Below, in pieces: positions 34,962 through 44,768 of a DNA stretch of 64,000 nt. The stretch is from Phenylobacterium sp. (GTDB lineage: Bacteria > Pseudomonadota > Alphaproteobacteria > Caulobacterales > Caulobacteraceae): contig NZ_JAICYI010000003.1 in the NCBI RefSeq assembly GCF_025934275.1, forward strand, positions 21,899 through 85,898. Direction: 5' to 3'. Each line of letters starts with the position of its first letter. Within the stretch, counting starts at the first letter, position 1. The notes under the pieces were generated by a model. That model was not told where the DNA came from. It did not search any database and worked only from the letters and a program-made list of their open reading frames with translations. The translations under genes and the position numbers were made by a program.

Positions 34962-35483
34962 TTATCCGTTCCGCACCCGCCCGGGCGCCGGGAGCACGTC
35001 GATCAGCTCGATGCGGAAGATCAGCGCCGCGCCCGGCGGGATCACGCCGCCCGCGCCCTGGTCGCCGTAGCCCAGCTTCGGCGGCACGTAGAGGACCCAC
35101 TCGTCGCCCGGCCGCATCAGCGGCAGGGCCTCCATCCAGGCGGGCACCAGATGGGCGAGCGGCATGGCGGCCGGGGCGCCGCGTTCGTAGGTGGAATCGA
35201 AGACCTGGCCATTCACCAGCTTGCCTTCGTAGTTGACCTTCACCTCGTCGCCGAGCTGCGGCTTGACGCCGCTCGCGGGCCCCGAGCGGACCACCTTGTA
35301 CATCAGCCCCGAGGGCAGGGTGCGCACCCCGGGCTCCTTCGCGGCCTTGTCGAGGAAGGCCTGGGAATCCGGGGCCGGCTTGCCCGCGGTCGCCGGTTCC
35401 TGGGCGGCGTTGGTCGCCTTGGCCGGCGGATGGCACGCGGCCAGCGCCAGCGTCGCGGCGAGAGCGAGGAGGGCGCGCCGCAT
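34962..35483 (-). CDS. FKBP-type peptidyl-prolyl isomerase, lipoprotein
   Basis: Catalyses cis-trans proline isomerisation in periplasmic proteins. 173 residues. A lipoprotein signal peptide ends LAAC (Cys17), then an Ala-rich linker, then the FKBP domain: LGDEVKVNYEGKLVNGQVFDST, LVPAWMEALPLMRPGDEW, and YGDQGAGGVIPPGAALIFRIEL. This is the Mip/FkpA-like FKBP core without a long dimerisation helix. Start ATG overlaps the ilvA stop by one base, so it is coupled to ilvA. Confidence 0.93.
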   Translation of the reverse strand: MRRALLALAATLALAACHPPAKATNAAQEPATAGKPAPDSQAFLDKAAKEPGVRTLPSGLMYKVVRSGPASGVKPQLGDEVKVNYEGKLVNGQVFDSTYERGAPAAMPLAHLVPAWMEALPLMRPGDEWVLYVPPKLGYGDQGAGGVIPPGAALIFRIELIDVLPAPGRVRNG

Positions 35484-36691
35484 CAGACCGCCCTCGGCGG
35501 GTAGCCGCGCTCGCGCAGGGCGTCCATCACCTCCTGCGCGTGCTGGGCGTCACGGGTCTCGATCATGATGTCGAACTCCGCGCCCTTGGCCGGCACGTCC
35601 AGCGCCAGTCGGTTGTGCGCCACCTCGATGATGTTGGCGCCGAGGCTTCCGATCACGGCGGAGACCGTGGCCAGCAGCCCCGGCCGGTCGTCGCCAACGA
35701 TGCGCAGCGAGACCAGCCGCTGGTCGCGCACCAGCTCGCGCGTCAGCACCGAGGCCAGCAGCCGCGTGTCGATGTTGCCGCCGGTGATGATCAGGCCGCA
35801 CTTCTTGCCCCGGAACTTGCGCGGATGCGCCAGAAGCGCTGCGAGCGAGGCCGCCCCGGCCCCCTCCGCCACCGTCTTCTCGACATTGCAGTAGAGCGCC
35901 ACGGCGCGCTCGAAGAACGGCTCCTCGATCAGCATCACCTCGTCGATCAGCGGCCGGGCGATGGCGTAGGTCTCGTCGCCCACCTCCTTGACCGCGATGC
36001 CCTCGGCGATGGTCGAGGCTCCGTGGGCGCTGGCGGTGTTCACGCCGCGCATCTTGGCGGTGAAGGAGGGGTACATCGCCGGCTCCACGCCCACGACGGA
36101 GATGTCCTTCTTCAGGTGTTTGGCCGCGGTGGCCACGCCCGCGATCAGGCCGCCGCCGCCGATCGGCACCGGCAGCACCTCCAGGTCCGGCACGTCCTCC
36201 AGCATCTCCAGCGCCACCGTGCCCTGGCCGGCCATGACGTTCAGGTCGTTGAACGGATGCACGAAGGTGAGCTGGCGTTCGTCGCAGAGCGCCAGCGCGC
36301 GGGTGGAGGCCTCGTCGTAGCCCTCGCCATCGATCACCACCTCGGCGCCGTGGGCGCGGGTCTGCTGCACCTTCACGAACGGCGTGCCCCTCGGCATCAC
36401 GATGGTCACCGGGATGCCGAGCCGGGCGGCGTGATAGGCCAGCGCCTGGCTGTGGTTGCCGGCCGAGGCCGCGATGACGCCGCGCTTGCGGGCGTTCGCG
36501 CCGAGCTGCAGCAGCGCGTTCAGCGCGCCGCGCTCCTTGTAGGCGGCGGTGAACTGCAGGTTCTCGAACTTCACCCAGACCTCGGCCCCGGTGATCTCCG
36601 ACAGCGTCTTCGAATAGCGGCAGGGCGTGCGCTCGATGTGACCCTGCAGCCGGTCTCGGGCCGCAAGGATGTCGTCGAAGGAAAGGGTCAT
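35483..36691 (-). CDS. ilvA: Threonine ammonia-lyase with C-terminal ACT domain
   Basis: PLP enzyme that makes 2-oxobutanoate from threonine. 402 residues, the short form. FTAAYKERGALNALL carries the PLP lysine, SAGNHSQALAYHAA and PIGGGGLIAGVATAAK bind the cofactor. The C-terminal ~80 residues (LVSLRIVGDDRPGLLATVSAVI) are an ACT domain, as in the ~400-residue TIGR01127-type enzymes. ATG 36691 is preferred over an upstream open frame. One-base overlap with the FKBP gene. Confidence 0.93.
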   Translation of the reverse strand: MTLSFDDILAARDRLQGHIERTPCRYSKTLSEITGAEVWVKFENLQFTAAYKERGALNALLQLGANARKRGVIAASAGNHSQALAYHAARLGIPVTIVMPRGTPFVKVQQTRAHGAEVVIDGEGYDEASTRALALCDERQLTFVHPFNDLNVMAGQGTVALEMLEDVPDLEVLPVPIGGGGLIAGVATAAKHLKKDISVVGVEPAMYPSFTAKMRGVNTASAHGASTIAEGIAVKEVGDETYAIARPLIDEVMLIEEPFFERAVALYCNVEKTVAEGAGAASLAALLAHPRKFRGKKCGLIITGGNIDTRLLASVLTRELVRDQRLVSLRIVGDDRPGLLATVSAVIGSLGANIIEVAHNRLALDVPAKGAEFDIMIETRDAQHAQEVMDALRERGYPPRAV

Positions 36692-36767
36692 GGCGCGCCG
36701 GGGGTCGGAAAAGGCCGGCAACCTAACGGCGGGCGGCCTCTGCCGCAATGCAGCACCCCCGCCGCGT

Positions 36768-38609
36768 TCATATCGGATCGAACTCGGCGACCAGGTGGCC
36801 GGGCGCGACCTCCTTCAGCTCAGGCGCGACGATCGGGGCGTCGGGATCGGCCGGCAGCCGCGACGGCAGGAACCGCAGCGCGGCGCGGGGATCGAGCGGC
36901 GAAGGCGGCTCGCCGTCGAGCTTCACCCGCTTGCGCGTCCGCTCGATCTTCGGGTCAGGGATCGGCGCGGCGGAAAGCAGCGCCTTGGTGTAGGGGTGCT
37001 TGGCGCCCGCATAGAGCTGGTCGCGGTCGGCCGTCTCGACCACCCGGCCCAGGTACATCACCAGCACGCGGTGGCTGATCTCGCGCACCACGGCCAGGTC
37101 ATGGCTGATGAACATCATCGACAGGCCCATGTCCTTCTGCAGCCCGATCAGCAGGTCGATGATCTGCGCGCGGATCGAGACGTCGAGCGCCGAGACCGCC
37201 TCGTCGCAGATGACCAGCTTCGGCTGCAGGATGATCGCCCGGGCGATGCCGACCCGCTGGTTCTGTCCGCCGGAGAGCTCGTGCGGGTAGCGGTTGATCA
37301 GGCCCGGATCGAGCTCGACGCGGTCCATCATCGCGCGGGCCTCGGCCTCGCGCTCGGATCGGCTGAGCCGCTGACGGTAGACCCGCAGCGGCTCGGCGAT
37401 GGAATCGCCGATGGTCATCCTGGGATCGAGGCTCGCCAGCGGGTCCTGGAAGACGATCTGCAGGTCCTTGCGGGCCGCGCGCATGGCGTCCCGCTCCGCA
37501 TGGGTGATGTCGCGCCCCATCAGCGTGACGGTCCCCGCGTTCGGCGGGATCAGGTTGAGCGCCGCGCGCGCCAGCGTCGACTTGCCCGAGCCGCTTTCGC
37601 CGACCACCCCAAGCGTCTCGCTCTGGCGCACCCGGAACGAGACGCCATCGACCGCGCGGAGCTGCTTGCGGGCGCCGAACAGCCCGGCCTGCACCGGGAA
37701 CCAGACCTTCACGTCATGGCCCTCGACCACGACCGGCGCATCGGGCGCGACCGGAGCGGGCGTCGGCCGGCCGCCGCGATCAGCCTTGTCCAGCCGCGGG
37801 ATCGCCGCCAGCAGCTCGCGCGTGTAGTCGGTCCTCGGGTGCGCGAAGATCTGCTCGGCGGACGCGCCTTCGACGAACTGACCCTGGCGCATGACGCAGA
37901 CGTGGTCGGCGAGCCGGGCGATCACGCCCATGTCGTGGGTGATCAGCACCATCGCCGTGCCGGTGTCGCGCTGCAGCTCGGCCATCAGGTCGAGGATCTC
38001 GGCCTGCACCGTCACGTCGAGCGCCGTCGTGGGTTCATCGGCGATCAAGAGCTCGGGGCCGACCGCCATGGCTGCGGCGATCATCACCCTCTGCCGCATG
38101 CCGCCCGACAGTTCGTGCGGGTATTGCCGCAGCCGCCGCGCCGCATCTGGGATGCGAACCTTCTCCAGCCATTCCCGCGCCCGCCTCGCCGCCTCCGCGC
38201 CGGAGAGCCCCAGGTGCAGCCGCAGGGGCTCGGCGATCTGCTCGCCGATCCGCACGTGCGGCGTGAGCGCGGTCAGCGGATCCTGGAAGATCATCGTCAT
38301 CTTCGAGCCGCGCAGCCGGTTGAGCCGCTTCGCCGGCAGGCCGAGGAGCTCCTCGCCATGCAGCTTCGCCGAGCCCGTTGCGCGGCCGTTCTCGGCCAGC
38401 AGGCCCATCACCGCCATGAAGGTCTGGCTCTTGCCCGAGCCGCTTTCGCCGACGACGCCCAGGGTCTTGCCGCGCGCCACGCGGAGCGAAACCCCGCGCA
38501 CCGCCTCGACGAGGCCGTCGTGGGTGGCGAACCGGACCTTCAGGTCCTCGATCGTCAGGACGTCGGGCGTCGCAGGCACGGGCGCGACCCTAGACGGGCT
38601 TGCCGGCAT
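36768..38609 (-). CDS. Dual-ATPase oligopeptide/dipeptide ABC transporter subunit (DppDF/YejF-like)
   Basis: 613 residues with two full ABC domains in one chain. Domain 1 has [34 protein letters not shown] and [15 protein letters not shown]; domain 2 has [31 protein letters not shown] and [13 protein letters not shown] (Glu-Ala replaces Glu-Pro), with [20 protein letters not shown]. Such fusions (YejF, GsiA) power peptide importers. No permease or binding protein is next to it, so it must pair with subunits encoded elsewhere. Start ATG 38609. Confidence 0.92.
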   Translation of the reverse strand: MPASPSRVAPVPATPDVLTIEDLKVRFATHDGLVEAVRGVSLRVARGKTLGVVGESGSGKSQTFMAVMGLLAENGRATGSAKLHGEELLGLPAKRLNRLRGSKMTMIFQDPLTALTPHVRIGEQIAEPLRLHLGLSGAEAARRAREWLEKVRIPDAARRLRQYPHELSGGMRQRVMIAAAMAVGPELLIADEPTTALDVTVQAEILDLMAELQRDTGTAMVLITHDMGVIARLADHVCVMRQGQFVEGASAEQIFAHPRTDYTRELLAAIPRLDKADRGGRPTPAPVAPDAPVVVEGHDVKVWFPVQAGLFGARKQLRAVDGVSFRVRQSETLGVVGESGSGKSTLARAALNLIPPNAGTVTLMGRDITHAERDAMRAARKDLQIVFQDPLASLDPRMTIGDSIAEPLRVYRQRLSRSEREAEARAMMDRVELDPGLINRYPHELSGGQNQRVGIARAIILQPKLVICDEAVSALDVSIRAQIIDLLIGLQKDMGLSMMFISHDLAVVREISHRVLVMYLGRVVETADRDQLYAGAKHPYTKALLSAAPIPDPKIERTRKRVKLDGEPPSPLDPRAALRFLPSRLPADPDAPIVAPELKEVAPGHLVAEFDPI

Positions 38610-38650
38610 TTTGAAAGCGCGCCGGCCCGCGGCGTCGCTATATCTAGCGG

Positions 38651-39187
38651 GTGTCCGAGCCGTCGCCCGCCAGCCACCCGCGCCCCGCGCTGTTCCTCGA
38701 CCGCGACGGAGTGCTGAACGAAGACCGCGGCTACGTCGCCCGGTGGGAGGATTTCCGCTGGATCGAGGGGGCGAAGGCGGCCATCGCCGCCTTCAACGCG
38801 GCCGGCTGGCTGGTCATCGTGGTCACCAACCAGTCCGGGATCGGCCGCGGCTTCTACACCGAGAACGCCATGCACGCGCTGCATGCGAAAATGGCCGAAG
38901 ACCTCGCCGCGGCCGGCGCCCACGTCGACGCCATCTACTTCGCCCCGCACCATCCCGAGGCCGCCGTCGACAGCTACCGCCGGCCCGACCCGCCCGATCG
39001 CAAGCCGAACCCCGGCATGATCCTGCGCGCGCTCTCCGAATGGCCGATCGACCGCGAGCGCTCGGTGCTGGTCGGCGATAAGGTCTCCGACATGGAAGCC
39101 GCCGCGCGGGCCGGCATCCGGGGGCTGCTGTTCGCGGGCGGGGATCTGAAGCGCTTCCTGCTCGACGAGGCGCTGCTGCTGACCTAG
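38651..39187 (+). CDS. HAD-IIIA phosphatase, GmhB/HisB-N-like
   Basis: 178 residues. HAD motifs: [15 protein letters not shown] (nucleophile Asp), [12 protein letters not shown] (motif II) and RKPNPGMIL ... [13 protein letters not shown] (motifs III/IV). This is the pattern of D-glycero-D-manno-heptose-1,7-bisphosphate phosphatase. The zinc-binding cysteines of E. coli GmhB (CPHHP and CDCRK) are missing: here APHHP and PPDRK. So it is probably a zinc-free heptose or related sugar bisphosphate phosphatase. GTG start. Its stop overlaps the convergent ligase stop. Confidence 0.82.
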   Translation: MSEPSPASHPRPALFLDRDGVLNEDRGYVARWEDFRWIEGAKAAIAAFNAAGWLVIVVTNQSGIGRGFYTENAMHALHAKMAEDLAAAGAHVDAIYFAPHHPEAAVDSYRRPDPPDRKPNPGMILRALSEWPIDRERSVLVGDKVSDMEAAARAGIRGLLFAGGDLKRFLLDEALLLT

Positions 39188-40806
39188 CCCCCTTCCATCT
39201 GCGCCAGCATGCGCTCGAGCGTCGCGAGTTCGTCGGCCTCGCCGGGCGGCTTGTCCCACCGGATTCGGTTGATCCGAGGGAAGCGCATGGCCACGCCCGA
39301 GCGGTGCCGGCCGGAGCGCTGCAGGCCCTCGAAGGCGACCTCGAATACCAGGCCAGCGTGCGGCTCGGCGCGCACCGAGCGCACCGGTCCGAACCGCTCG
39401 ACGGTGTTGTCGCGCACGAACTTGTCGATCGCTTTCAGCTCCTCGTCGGTGAAGCCGAAATAGGCCTTGCCGACCGGCGTCAGCGCCCGCCCGCCAACCT
39501 CATCCTCGGCCCAGACCCCGAAGGTGTAGTCGGAATAGAAGCTCGAGCGCTTGCCGTGCCCGCGCTGGGCGTACATCAGCACCGCATCGATCAGGAACGG
39601 ATCGCGCTTCCACTTGAACCAGGGCCCCTTCGGACGGCCGGCCTCGTAGATGGAATCCCAGCGCTTCAGCATGATCCCCTCGGCGACCTGCGGATCGCCG
39701 GCCGGCGGCTGGGCCCTGAGCGCCGCGAGCTCCGGCCAGCTCGCGAACGGCTGCAACGGCGAGAGATCGATCACCGCCGAGCCCTGCCGGCCGACAAACG
39801 CCTCCAGGCGCTTGCGCCGCTCGGCGAAGCTGAGCGTGCGGACGTCCTCGCGCCCCTCGACGAGCAGGTCGTAGGCGCGCACGCCGGCCGGGTAGGCCGT
39901 CGTCAGCTTGGCGTCGACGCTCTTGCGGTTCAGCCGCTGCTGCAGGTCGGCGAAGCTCGCCACCTTGCCGCCGCGGATCACCAGCAGCTCGCCGTCGATC
40001 ACGCCGTCCTCGAACAGCGCGTCCACCACGTCGGGAAAGGTGCGCGAGATGTCGTCCCCGGTGCGCGTATAGAGCCGCCGGACGCCCGCTTCGCGCACCA
40101 GCTGCACGCGGATGCCGTCCCACTTCCACTCCGCGGCGTAGTCCGCCGGGTCGAGCTTGGCGAAGTCCGCCGCCTCGTCGATCGCCTGCGCCAGCATCGC
40201 CGGCCGGAAGCGGCCGGGGTTCTCCGCGGACGGCTTCTCGGAACGCCCCTCCAACCAGGCGAACAGGTCCTCGTAGGGCGGGTGCAACGCGTGCCACAGG
40301 TCCTCGATCTCGGCCGGATCGATCCCGCCCAGCTCGGCGGCCGCGCGTTTGGCGAGCCGCGCCGTCAGCCCGACGCGCAGCTCCCGCGTCATCAGCTTCA
40401 AGAGGGCCCAGCGCTCGCGCGGCTCGTCCATCGCATCGAGCCAGCCCTCGATCAGCCGCTGCACCTCGGCGCGAGAGGCCGACTTCAGGCCCTCGACGAC
40501 CTCGGCCAGTTCCGGCTCGCGGTTCGCCCCGGGCCGCCTGGGCCAGACCAGCGCTACGGTCTCCGCCAGATCGCCGACGTAGTCGTATGACCACCAGAAG
40601 AGCTGCGGGTCCATCCGCTCTTCCACCGCCTTGCGGATGAAGGTGGGTTTGGCGGCCTCGAAGCTCAGGTCGCCGGTCAGCGCCGCCAGCGCCCAGCCGC
40701 GGTCAGGGTCGGGCGTATCGCGCAGGTAGTCGCGCACCAGGGTGAGTTTGGCGTTCCGCGAGGCGGTCAGGCTCAGCCGGTCCAGGAGCTCGGCGAAGGC
40801 GCGCAT
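39184..40806 (-). CDS. ATP-dependent DNA ligase of the exonuclease-linked (PP_1105-like) family
   Basis: Seals nicks with ATP; in this family it is coupled to an exonuclease and linked to crosslink (cisplatin) damage repair. 540 residues. The adenylated Lys is in EWKWDGIRVQLV near residue 225; RTGDDISRTFPDV, DGELLVIRGGKV, EGIMLKRWDSIYEAG and WFKWKRDPFLIDAVL are further ligase motifs. The N-terminal ~200 residues are the helical DNA-binding domain. ATG 40806 is chosen; the upstream frame is encoded by a repeat. Follows the MBL exonuclease by 72 bases. Confidence 0.93.
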   Translation of the reverse strand: MRAFAELLDRLSLTASRNAKLTLVRDYLRDTPDPDRGWALAALTGDLSFEAAKPTFIRKAVEERMDPQLFWWSYDYVGDLAETVALVWPRRPGANREPELAEVVEGLKSASRAEVQRLIEGWLDAMDEPRERWALLKLMTRELRVGLTARLAKRAAAELGGIDPAEIEDLWHALHPPYEDLFAWLEGRSEKPSAENPGRFRPAMLAQAIDEAADFAKLDPADYAAEWKWDGIRVQLVREAGVRRLYTRTGDDISRTFPDVVDALFEDGVIDGELLVIRGGKVASFADLQQRLNRKSVDAKLTTAYPAGVRAYDLLVEGREDVRTLSFAERRKRLEAFVGRQGSAVIDLSPLQPFASWPELAALRAQPPAGDPQVAEGIMLKRWDSIYEAGRPKGPWFKWKRDPFLIDAVLMYAQRGHGKRSSFYSDYTFGVWAEDEVGGRALTPVGKAYFGFTDEELKAIDKFVRDNTVERFGPVRSVRAEPHAGLVFEVAFEGLQRSGRHRSGVAMRFPRINRIRWDKPPGEADELATLERMLAQMEGG

Positions 40807-40815
40807 AGTCAGGGC

Positions 40816-40871
40816 TTTCCCCCGGAACGTGGGAAATGTCGGCGACGGGCCATTTCCCCCCGTGGGGGAAA
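40816..40871. repeat. Paired TTTCCC hairpins between exonuclease and ligase genes
   Basis: TTTCCC/GGGAAA at 40816-40836 and TTTCCCCC-CGT-GGGGGAAA at 40853-40871 form two hairpins in the 72-base gap. REP-like element; it could influence the ligase transcript. Confidence 0.5.
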
Positions 40872-40878
40872 ACAATAG

Positions 40879-41889
40879 CTAGTCATCCCCCTCCTCCTCG
40901 TAGCCGACCAGCGCCAGCGCCCGGGCCGGGACGCCGTGCAGTTCGGCCCATCGGGCGAGCGCCTCCTCGCGGCCGTGGGTAATCCAGAGCTCGCCGGGGC
41001 GAAGCTCGTCGATCGTGCCGGTGAGCTCGTCCCAGTCCGCATGGTCGGAGATGACCAGCGGCAGCTCGACCCCGCGCTGCTTGGCGCGCGCCCGCACCCG
41101 CATCCAGCCGGAGGCGAAGGCGGTCACCGGATCGGGGAAGCGGCGGCTCCAGCGGTCCTGCAGGGCTGAGGGCGGCGCCACGATGATCTCGCCGGCGAAG
41201 TCCTTCTTGGCCGCGGTGGTCGCCGGTTCCAGCGGGCCCAGCTCGACGCCATGGCGCCGATAGAGCGCGTTCAGCCGCTCCAGCGCGCCATGCACGTAGA
41301 TCGGGCGCGTCCAGCCGGCCTCGCGCAGCAGCGCGATGATGCGTTGCGCCTTGCCGAGCGCATAGGCGCCCACCAGGTGGGCTCGCTCCGGGAACTGCGC
41401 CACCGAGCGCAGCAGGCGCGCGATCTCCTCCCTGTCGTCCGGGTGGCGGAACACCGGCAGCCCGAACGTCGCCTCCGAGATGAACACCTCGCCGGCGACC
41501 GGCTCGAACGGCGCACAGGTCGGATCGCGCCGCCGCTTGTAGTCCCCGGAGACCACCATGGTGAGGCCCTTCCAGCGCACCACCACCTGGGCCGAGCCCA
41601 GCACGTGGCCGGCCGGGACCAGGGTCACCGCCACCTCGTCCCGCGCCACCGCCTCGCCGTAGGCGGCCGCCTGCTTGGCCTCGGCGAACCCCAGCCCGTA
41701 GCGCTCGGCCATGATGTCGAGGGTGGGCTCGGTCGCCAGCACGGCGCCGTGGCCTGCCCGCGCATGGTCGCCATGGCCGTGGGTGATCACCGCGCGGCCC
41801 ACCGGCCGCACCGGATCGACGTAGAAGTCGCCGGGCGCGCAGTAGAGCCCCTCAGGCTTCGGGCAGAGCAGGTCCTGCGGACGGATCAT
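40879..41889 (-). CDS. Ligase-associated MBL-fold DNA exonuclease
   Basis: Metallo-beta-lactamase nuclease of the SNM1/CPSF branch that works with the adjacent ligase (TIGR04122-type). 336 residues. THGHGDHARAGH is the metal motif HxHxDH, GHVLGSAQVVV and VSGDYKRRRDPT are typical MBL core motifs, and ISDHADWDEL and ITHGREEAL are the beta-CASP-like C-terminal motifs. ATG 41889 has AGGTGAG five bases upstream; a GTG three codons before is possible. The usual partner helicase (Lhr-like) and phosphoesterase are not in the window. Confidence 0.92.
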   Translation of the reverse strand: MIRPQDLLCPKPEGLYCAPGDFYVDPVRPVGRAVITHGHGDHARAGHGAVLATEPTLDIMAERYGLGFAEAKQAAAYGEAVARDEVAVTLVPAGHVLGSAQVVVRWKGLTMVVSGDYKRRRDPTCAPFEPVAGEVFISEATFGLPVFRHPDDREEIARLLRSVAQFPERAHLVGAYALGKAQRIIALLREAGWTRPIYVHGALERLNALYRRHGVELGPLEPATTAAKKDFAGEIIVAPPSALQDRWSRRFPDPVTAFASGWMRVRARAKQRGVELPLVISDHADWDELTGTIDELRPGELWITHGREEALARWAELHGVPARALALVGYEEEGDD

Positions 41890-41974
41890 CGATCTCACCT
41901 AGGCCCTTGCGGCGCGCTCGCAAGCCCAACGCGCAGCCGTTGACCGCGGCGCGGATCGCCCGTACCGGCTCTGC

Positions 41975-42430
41975 ATGTCCGAGCCTTCCGAGCCACGCTT
42001 TCCCGGCGGCGCAGCCCAGGTCGGCCAGCACATGACCACCAGCGTGCCCCAGGCGGCGGCGCTCGGCATGACGCTGGTCTCGGTGGGCGAGGCGAAGGGC
42101 TGCATGGCGGTCCCCTGGCGGGAGGACCTGGTGGGCGATCCGGACACCGGCGTCATTGCCGGCGGCGTGGTCACCAGCCTCCTGGACCACACCTGTGGCC
42201 TGGCGATCAGCGCGGCCGCCAAGGGCCAGATGTTCGGCACCGCGACCCTCGACCTCAGGATCGACTACATGCGGCCCGCCGCGCCGCGCGCCGGCGTCAC
42301 CGCCGAGGCGCACTGCTACAAGCTCACCCGCTCCGTCGCGTTCGTGAGGGCGCAGGCCTGGGACGCCGATCCGGCCGATCCTATCGCCACCGTCCAGGCG
42401 GCTTTCATGATGAGCCCGAGGTCCGCGTGA
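41975..42430 (+). CDS. PaaI-family hotdog thioesterase
   Basis: Hydrolyses an acyl-CoA. 151 residues, one hotdog fold. GVIAGGVVTSLLDHTCGLAISA is the catalytic helix region of the PaaI family (Asp and Gly positions), followed by ATLDLRIDYMRPAAPRAG. GTG of the next thioesterase overlaps its stop by four bases, so the two form an operon. Substrate unknown. Confidence 0.85.
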   Translation: MSEPSEPRFPGGAAQVGQHMTTSVPQAAALGMTLVSVGEAKGCMAVPWREDLVGDPDTGVIAGGVVTSLLDHTCGLAISAAAKGQMFGTATLDLRIDYMRPAAPRAGVTAEAHCYKLTRSVAFVRAQAWDADPADPIATVQAAFMMSPRSA

Positions 42431-42843
42431 GCGAGGCCGACCACGCCAAGCTGGGGGCCTTCCTGCAGCGGGCGCCCTACGTGCGCTTCCTCGGCATGCG
42501 CGCCGAGCTCGCCGGCGACGAGATGACCGCCATCCTGCCGTTCTCGCCGCATCTCGTGGGCAACACCACCATCCCGGCCCTGCACGGCGGAGTGATCGGC
42601 GGCTTCCTGGAGATGACCGCGCTCGCGCAGCTCTGGGTCACGCAGGGCTCCGGCAAGCTCGCCAAGACCATCGACGTCACCATCGAGTACCTCAGGCCCG
42701 GGCGCGCCATGACGACCTACGCCCGCGCCGACCTGCGCACGGTCGGCCGCCGGGTGGCCAACGTCCACGTCGAGGCCTGGCAGGAGGCCAGGAGCCATCC
42801 GGTCGCGGCGCTGCGCGGCCACTTCCTGCTGGCCGGCGACTGA
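42427..42843 (+). CDS. Second PaaI-family hotdog thioesterase
   Basis: 138 residues. TTIPALHGGVIGGFLEMTALAQL is the conserved hotdog helix; TIDVTIEYLRPGRAM follows. GTG start within the stop of the first thioesterase (GTGA overlap). The two thioesterases are related but distinct; they may form a heteromer or act on different acyl-CoAs. Confidence 0.85.
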   Translation: MSEADHAKLGAFLQRAPYVRFLGMRAELAGDEMTAILPFSPHLVGNTTIPALHGGVIGGFLEMTALAQLWVTQGSGKLAKTIDVTIEYLRPGRAMTTYARADLRTVGRRVANVHVEAWQEARSHPVAALRGHFLLAGD

Positions 42844-42911
42844 TCCGCTCCGTGAGGGGAAGGCCAAATCGCCCTTGAGCCGCCGCGTGCGGGGCGCTAC
42901 CGCCAGCGGCG

Positions 42912-44591
42912 ATGTTGCAAGGTCTCTCCCATCCGGCGCGCGCGGCGAAGAGCTGGCCTTTCGAGCAGGCGCGCCTGCTGCTGGAGCGGATCCTGCGCCT
43001 GCGCCTGGCCGACGCCGAGCGCGATCTCGCTGCGACCCTGATCGGCGCGGACAAGATCGCCGAAGCCGTCCGCACCCTGCCCGCGCTGAGCGAGCCGGTG
43101 ATCTTCCAGTGCGGCTTCGGCGCCTCGGGCCTGCCGCACATGGGCACGTTCGGCGAGGTCGCCCGGCCCACCATGGTGCGCACCGCCTTCCGCGCGCTCA
43201 CCGAGGACGCCATCCCCACCCGGCTGATCGTCTTCTCCGACGACATGGACGGCCTCAGGAAGGTCCCCGACAACGTGCCCAATCGCGAGATGCTGGAGGA
43301 AGACCGCGACAAGCCGGTCACCGCGGTGCGCGACCCGTTCGGCGAGCACGAGAGCTTCGGCGCCCACAACAACGCCCGCCTGCGCGCCTTCCTCGACGGC
43401 TTCGGCTTCGACTACACCTTCATGTCGTCGAGCGAGACCTACCGGTCGGGCCGGTTCGATGGGGTGCTGCTCACCATCCTGGAGCGGTTCGACGCCGTCC
43501 AGGCGATCATGCTGCCGACCCTCGGCGACGAGCGGCGGGCGACCTACTCGCCGTTCCTGCCGATCAGCCCGAAGTCGGGTCGTGTGCTGCAGGCGCCCAC
43601 GCTGGAGCGCCATCTCGAGCGCGGGACCATCGTGTTCCGCGACGAGGATGGGAGCCTGACGGAAGTCCCGGTCACCGGCGGGCGCGTGAAGCTGCAATGG
43701 CGGCCCGACTGGGCGGCCCGCTGGACCGCCCTGAAGGTCGATTTCGAGATGTCCGGCAAGGACCTGGTGGATTCGATCCGGGTCTCCAGCCGCATCTGCA
43801 GAGCGCTTGGCGGGGAACCGCCCGAGACATTCCACTACGAGCTCTTCATGGACGAGCACAACCAGAAGATCTCCAAGTCCAAGGGCAACGGGCTCACCAT
43901 GGAGGAGTGGCTGCGCTACGGCACGCCCGAGAGCCTCGCCTACTACATGTACCAGTCGCCGAAGTCGGCGAAGCGGCTCTACTTCGACGTCATCCCCAAG
44001 GCGACGGACGAGTACCTGTCGCACCTCGAGGCGTTCAACCGCGGACGGCGGGAAGCCAACGCACCGCCGATCGACAACCCCGCCTGGCATGTCCATCGCG
44101 GCGCGCCGCCGGAGGGGGGCTCGCCCGTCTCCTTCTCGCTGCTGCTCAACCTGGTCTCGGCCGCCGACGCCTCGACCAAGGACATCCTCTGGGCCTTCCT
44201 CGCCCGCTACATCCCCGGCGCGACGCCGCAGAGCGAGCCGATGCTCGACAAGCTCGCCGGCTACGCGATCCATTACTACGAGGACTTCGTGAGGCCCGCG
44301 AAGCGGTTCCGCGCCCCTGAGCCTCGCGAGCGGGCGGCCATGGAGGCGCTAGCCCGCCGCCTGGAGGCGCTGCCGGCCGGCGCCGACGCCGAGACCATCC
44401 AGAACGCGGTCTTCGAGGTCGGCAAGGACGCCGCCTTCGAGCCGCTGCGCGCCTGGTTCGCCGCCCTCTACGAGGTGCTGCTCGGCCAGCCCACCGGCCC
44501 TCGGTTCGGCTCATTCGTGGCGATCTTCGGGATCGACCGCACGCTGCAGCTCATCCGCCGCGCGCTGGCGGGCGAGCTGGTCGCCGCCTGA
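42912..44591 (+). CDS. lysK: Class I lysyl-tRNA synthetase
   Basis: Charges tRNA-Lys with lysine. 559 residues. The class I fold signatures are GASGLPHMGTFGE (HIGH) and KISKSKGNG (KMSKS). LIVFSDDMDGLRKVP and VHRGAPPEG are further LysRS-I patterns. Class I enzymes occur in alphaproteobacteria in place of LysS. Free-standing gene after the thioesterase pair. Confidence 0.95.
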   Translation: MLQGLSHPARAAKSWPFEQARLLLERILRLRLADAERDLAATLIGADKIAEAVRTLPALSEPVIFQCGFGASGLPHMGTFGEVARPTMVRTAFRALTEDAIPTRLIVFSDDMDGLRKVPDNVPNREMLEEDRDKPVTAVRDPFGEHESFGAHNNARLRAFLDGFGFDYTFMSSSETYRSGRFDGVLLTILERFDAVQAIMLPTLGDERRATYSPFLPISPKSGRVLQAPTLERHLERGTIVFRDEDGSLTEVPVTGGRVKLQWRPDWAARWTALKVDFEMSGKDLVDSIRVSSRICRALGGEPPETFHYELFMDEHNQKISKSKGNGLTMEEWLRYGTPESLAYYMYQSPKSAKRLYFDVIPKATDEYLSHLEAFNRGRREANAPPIDNPAWHVHRGAPPEGGSPVSFSLLLNLVSAADASTKDILWAFLARYIPGATPQSEPMLDKLAGYAIHYYEDFVRPAKRFRAPEPRERAAMEALARRLEALPAGADAETIQNAVFEVGKDAAFEPLRAWFAALYEVLLGQPTGPRFGSFVAIFGIDRTLQLIRRALAGELVAA

Positions 44592-44768
44592 GCGGGCGAC
44601 CACGTCGGCCTCGTTCGACCGGTGCTCCGGCGCGAATTGCGCCGATCTGAGCGCAGGCCAGCCGATGTTGGATCGCGTCACGATTATCTTTGCGGCGGCC
44701 CGCAACGAATGGAAGCTCCCGGCGCTTCCGCCCGCAGTTGGCGTTTGGCCCAGGGCCGGAGGTCGCCG

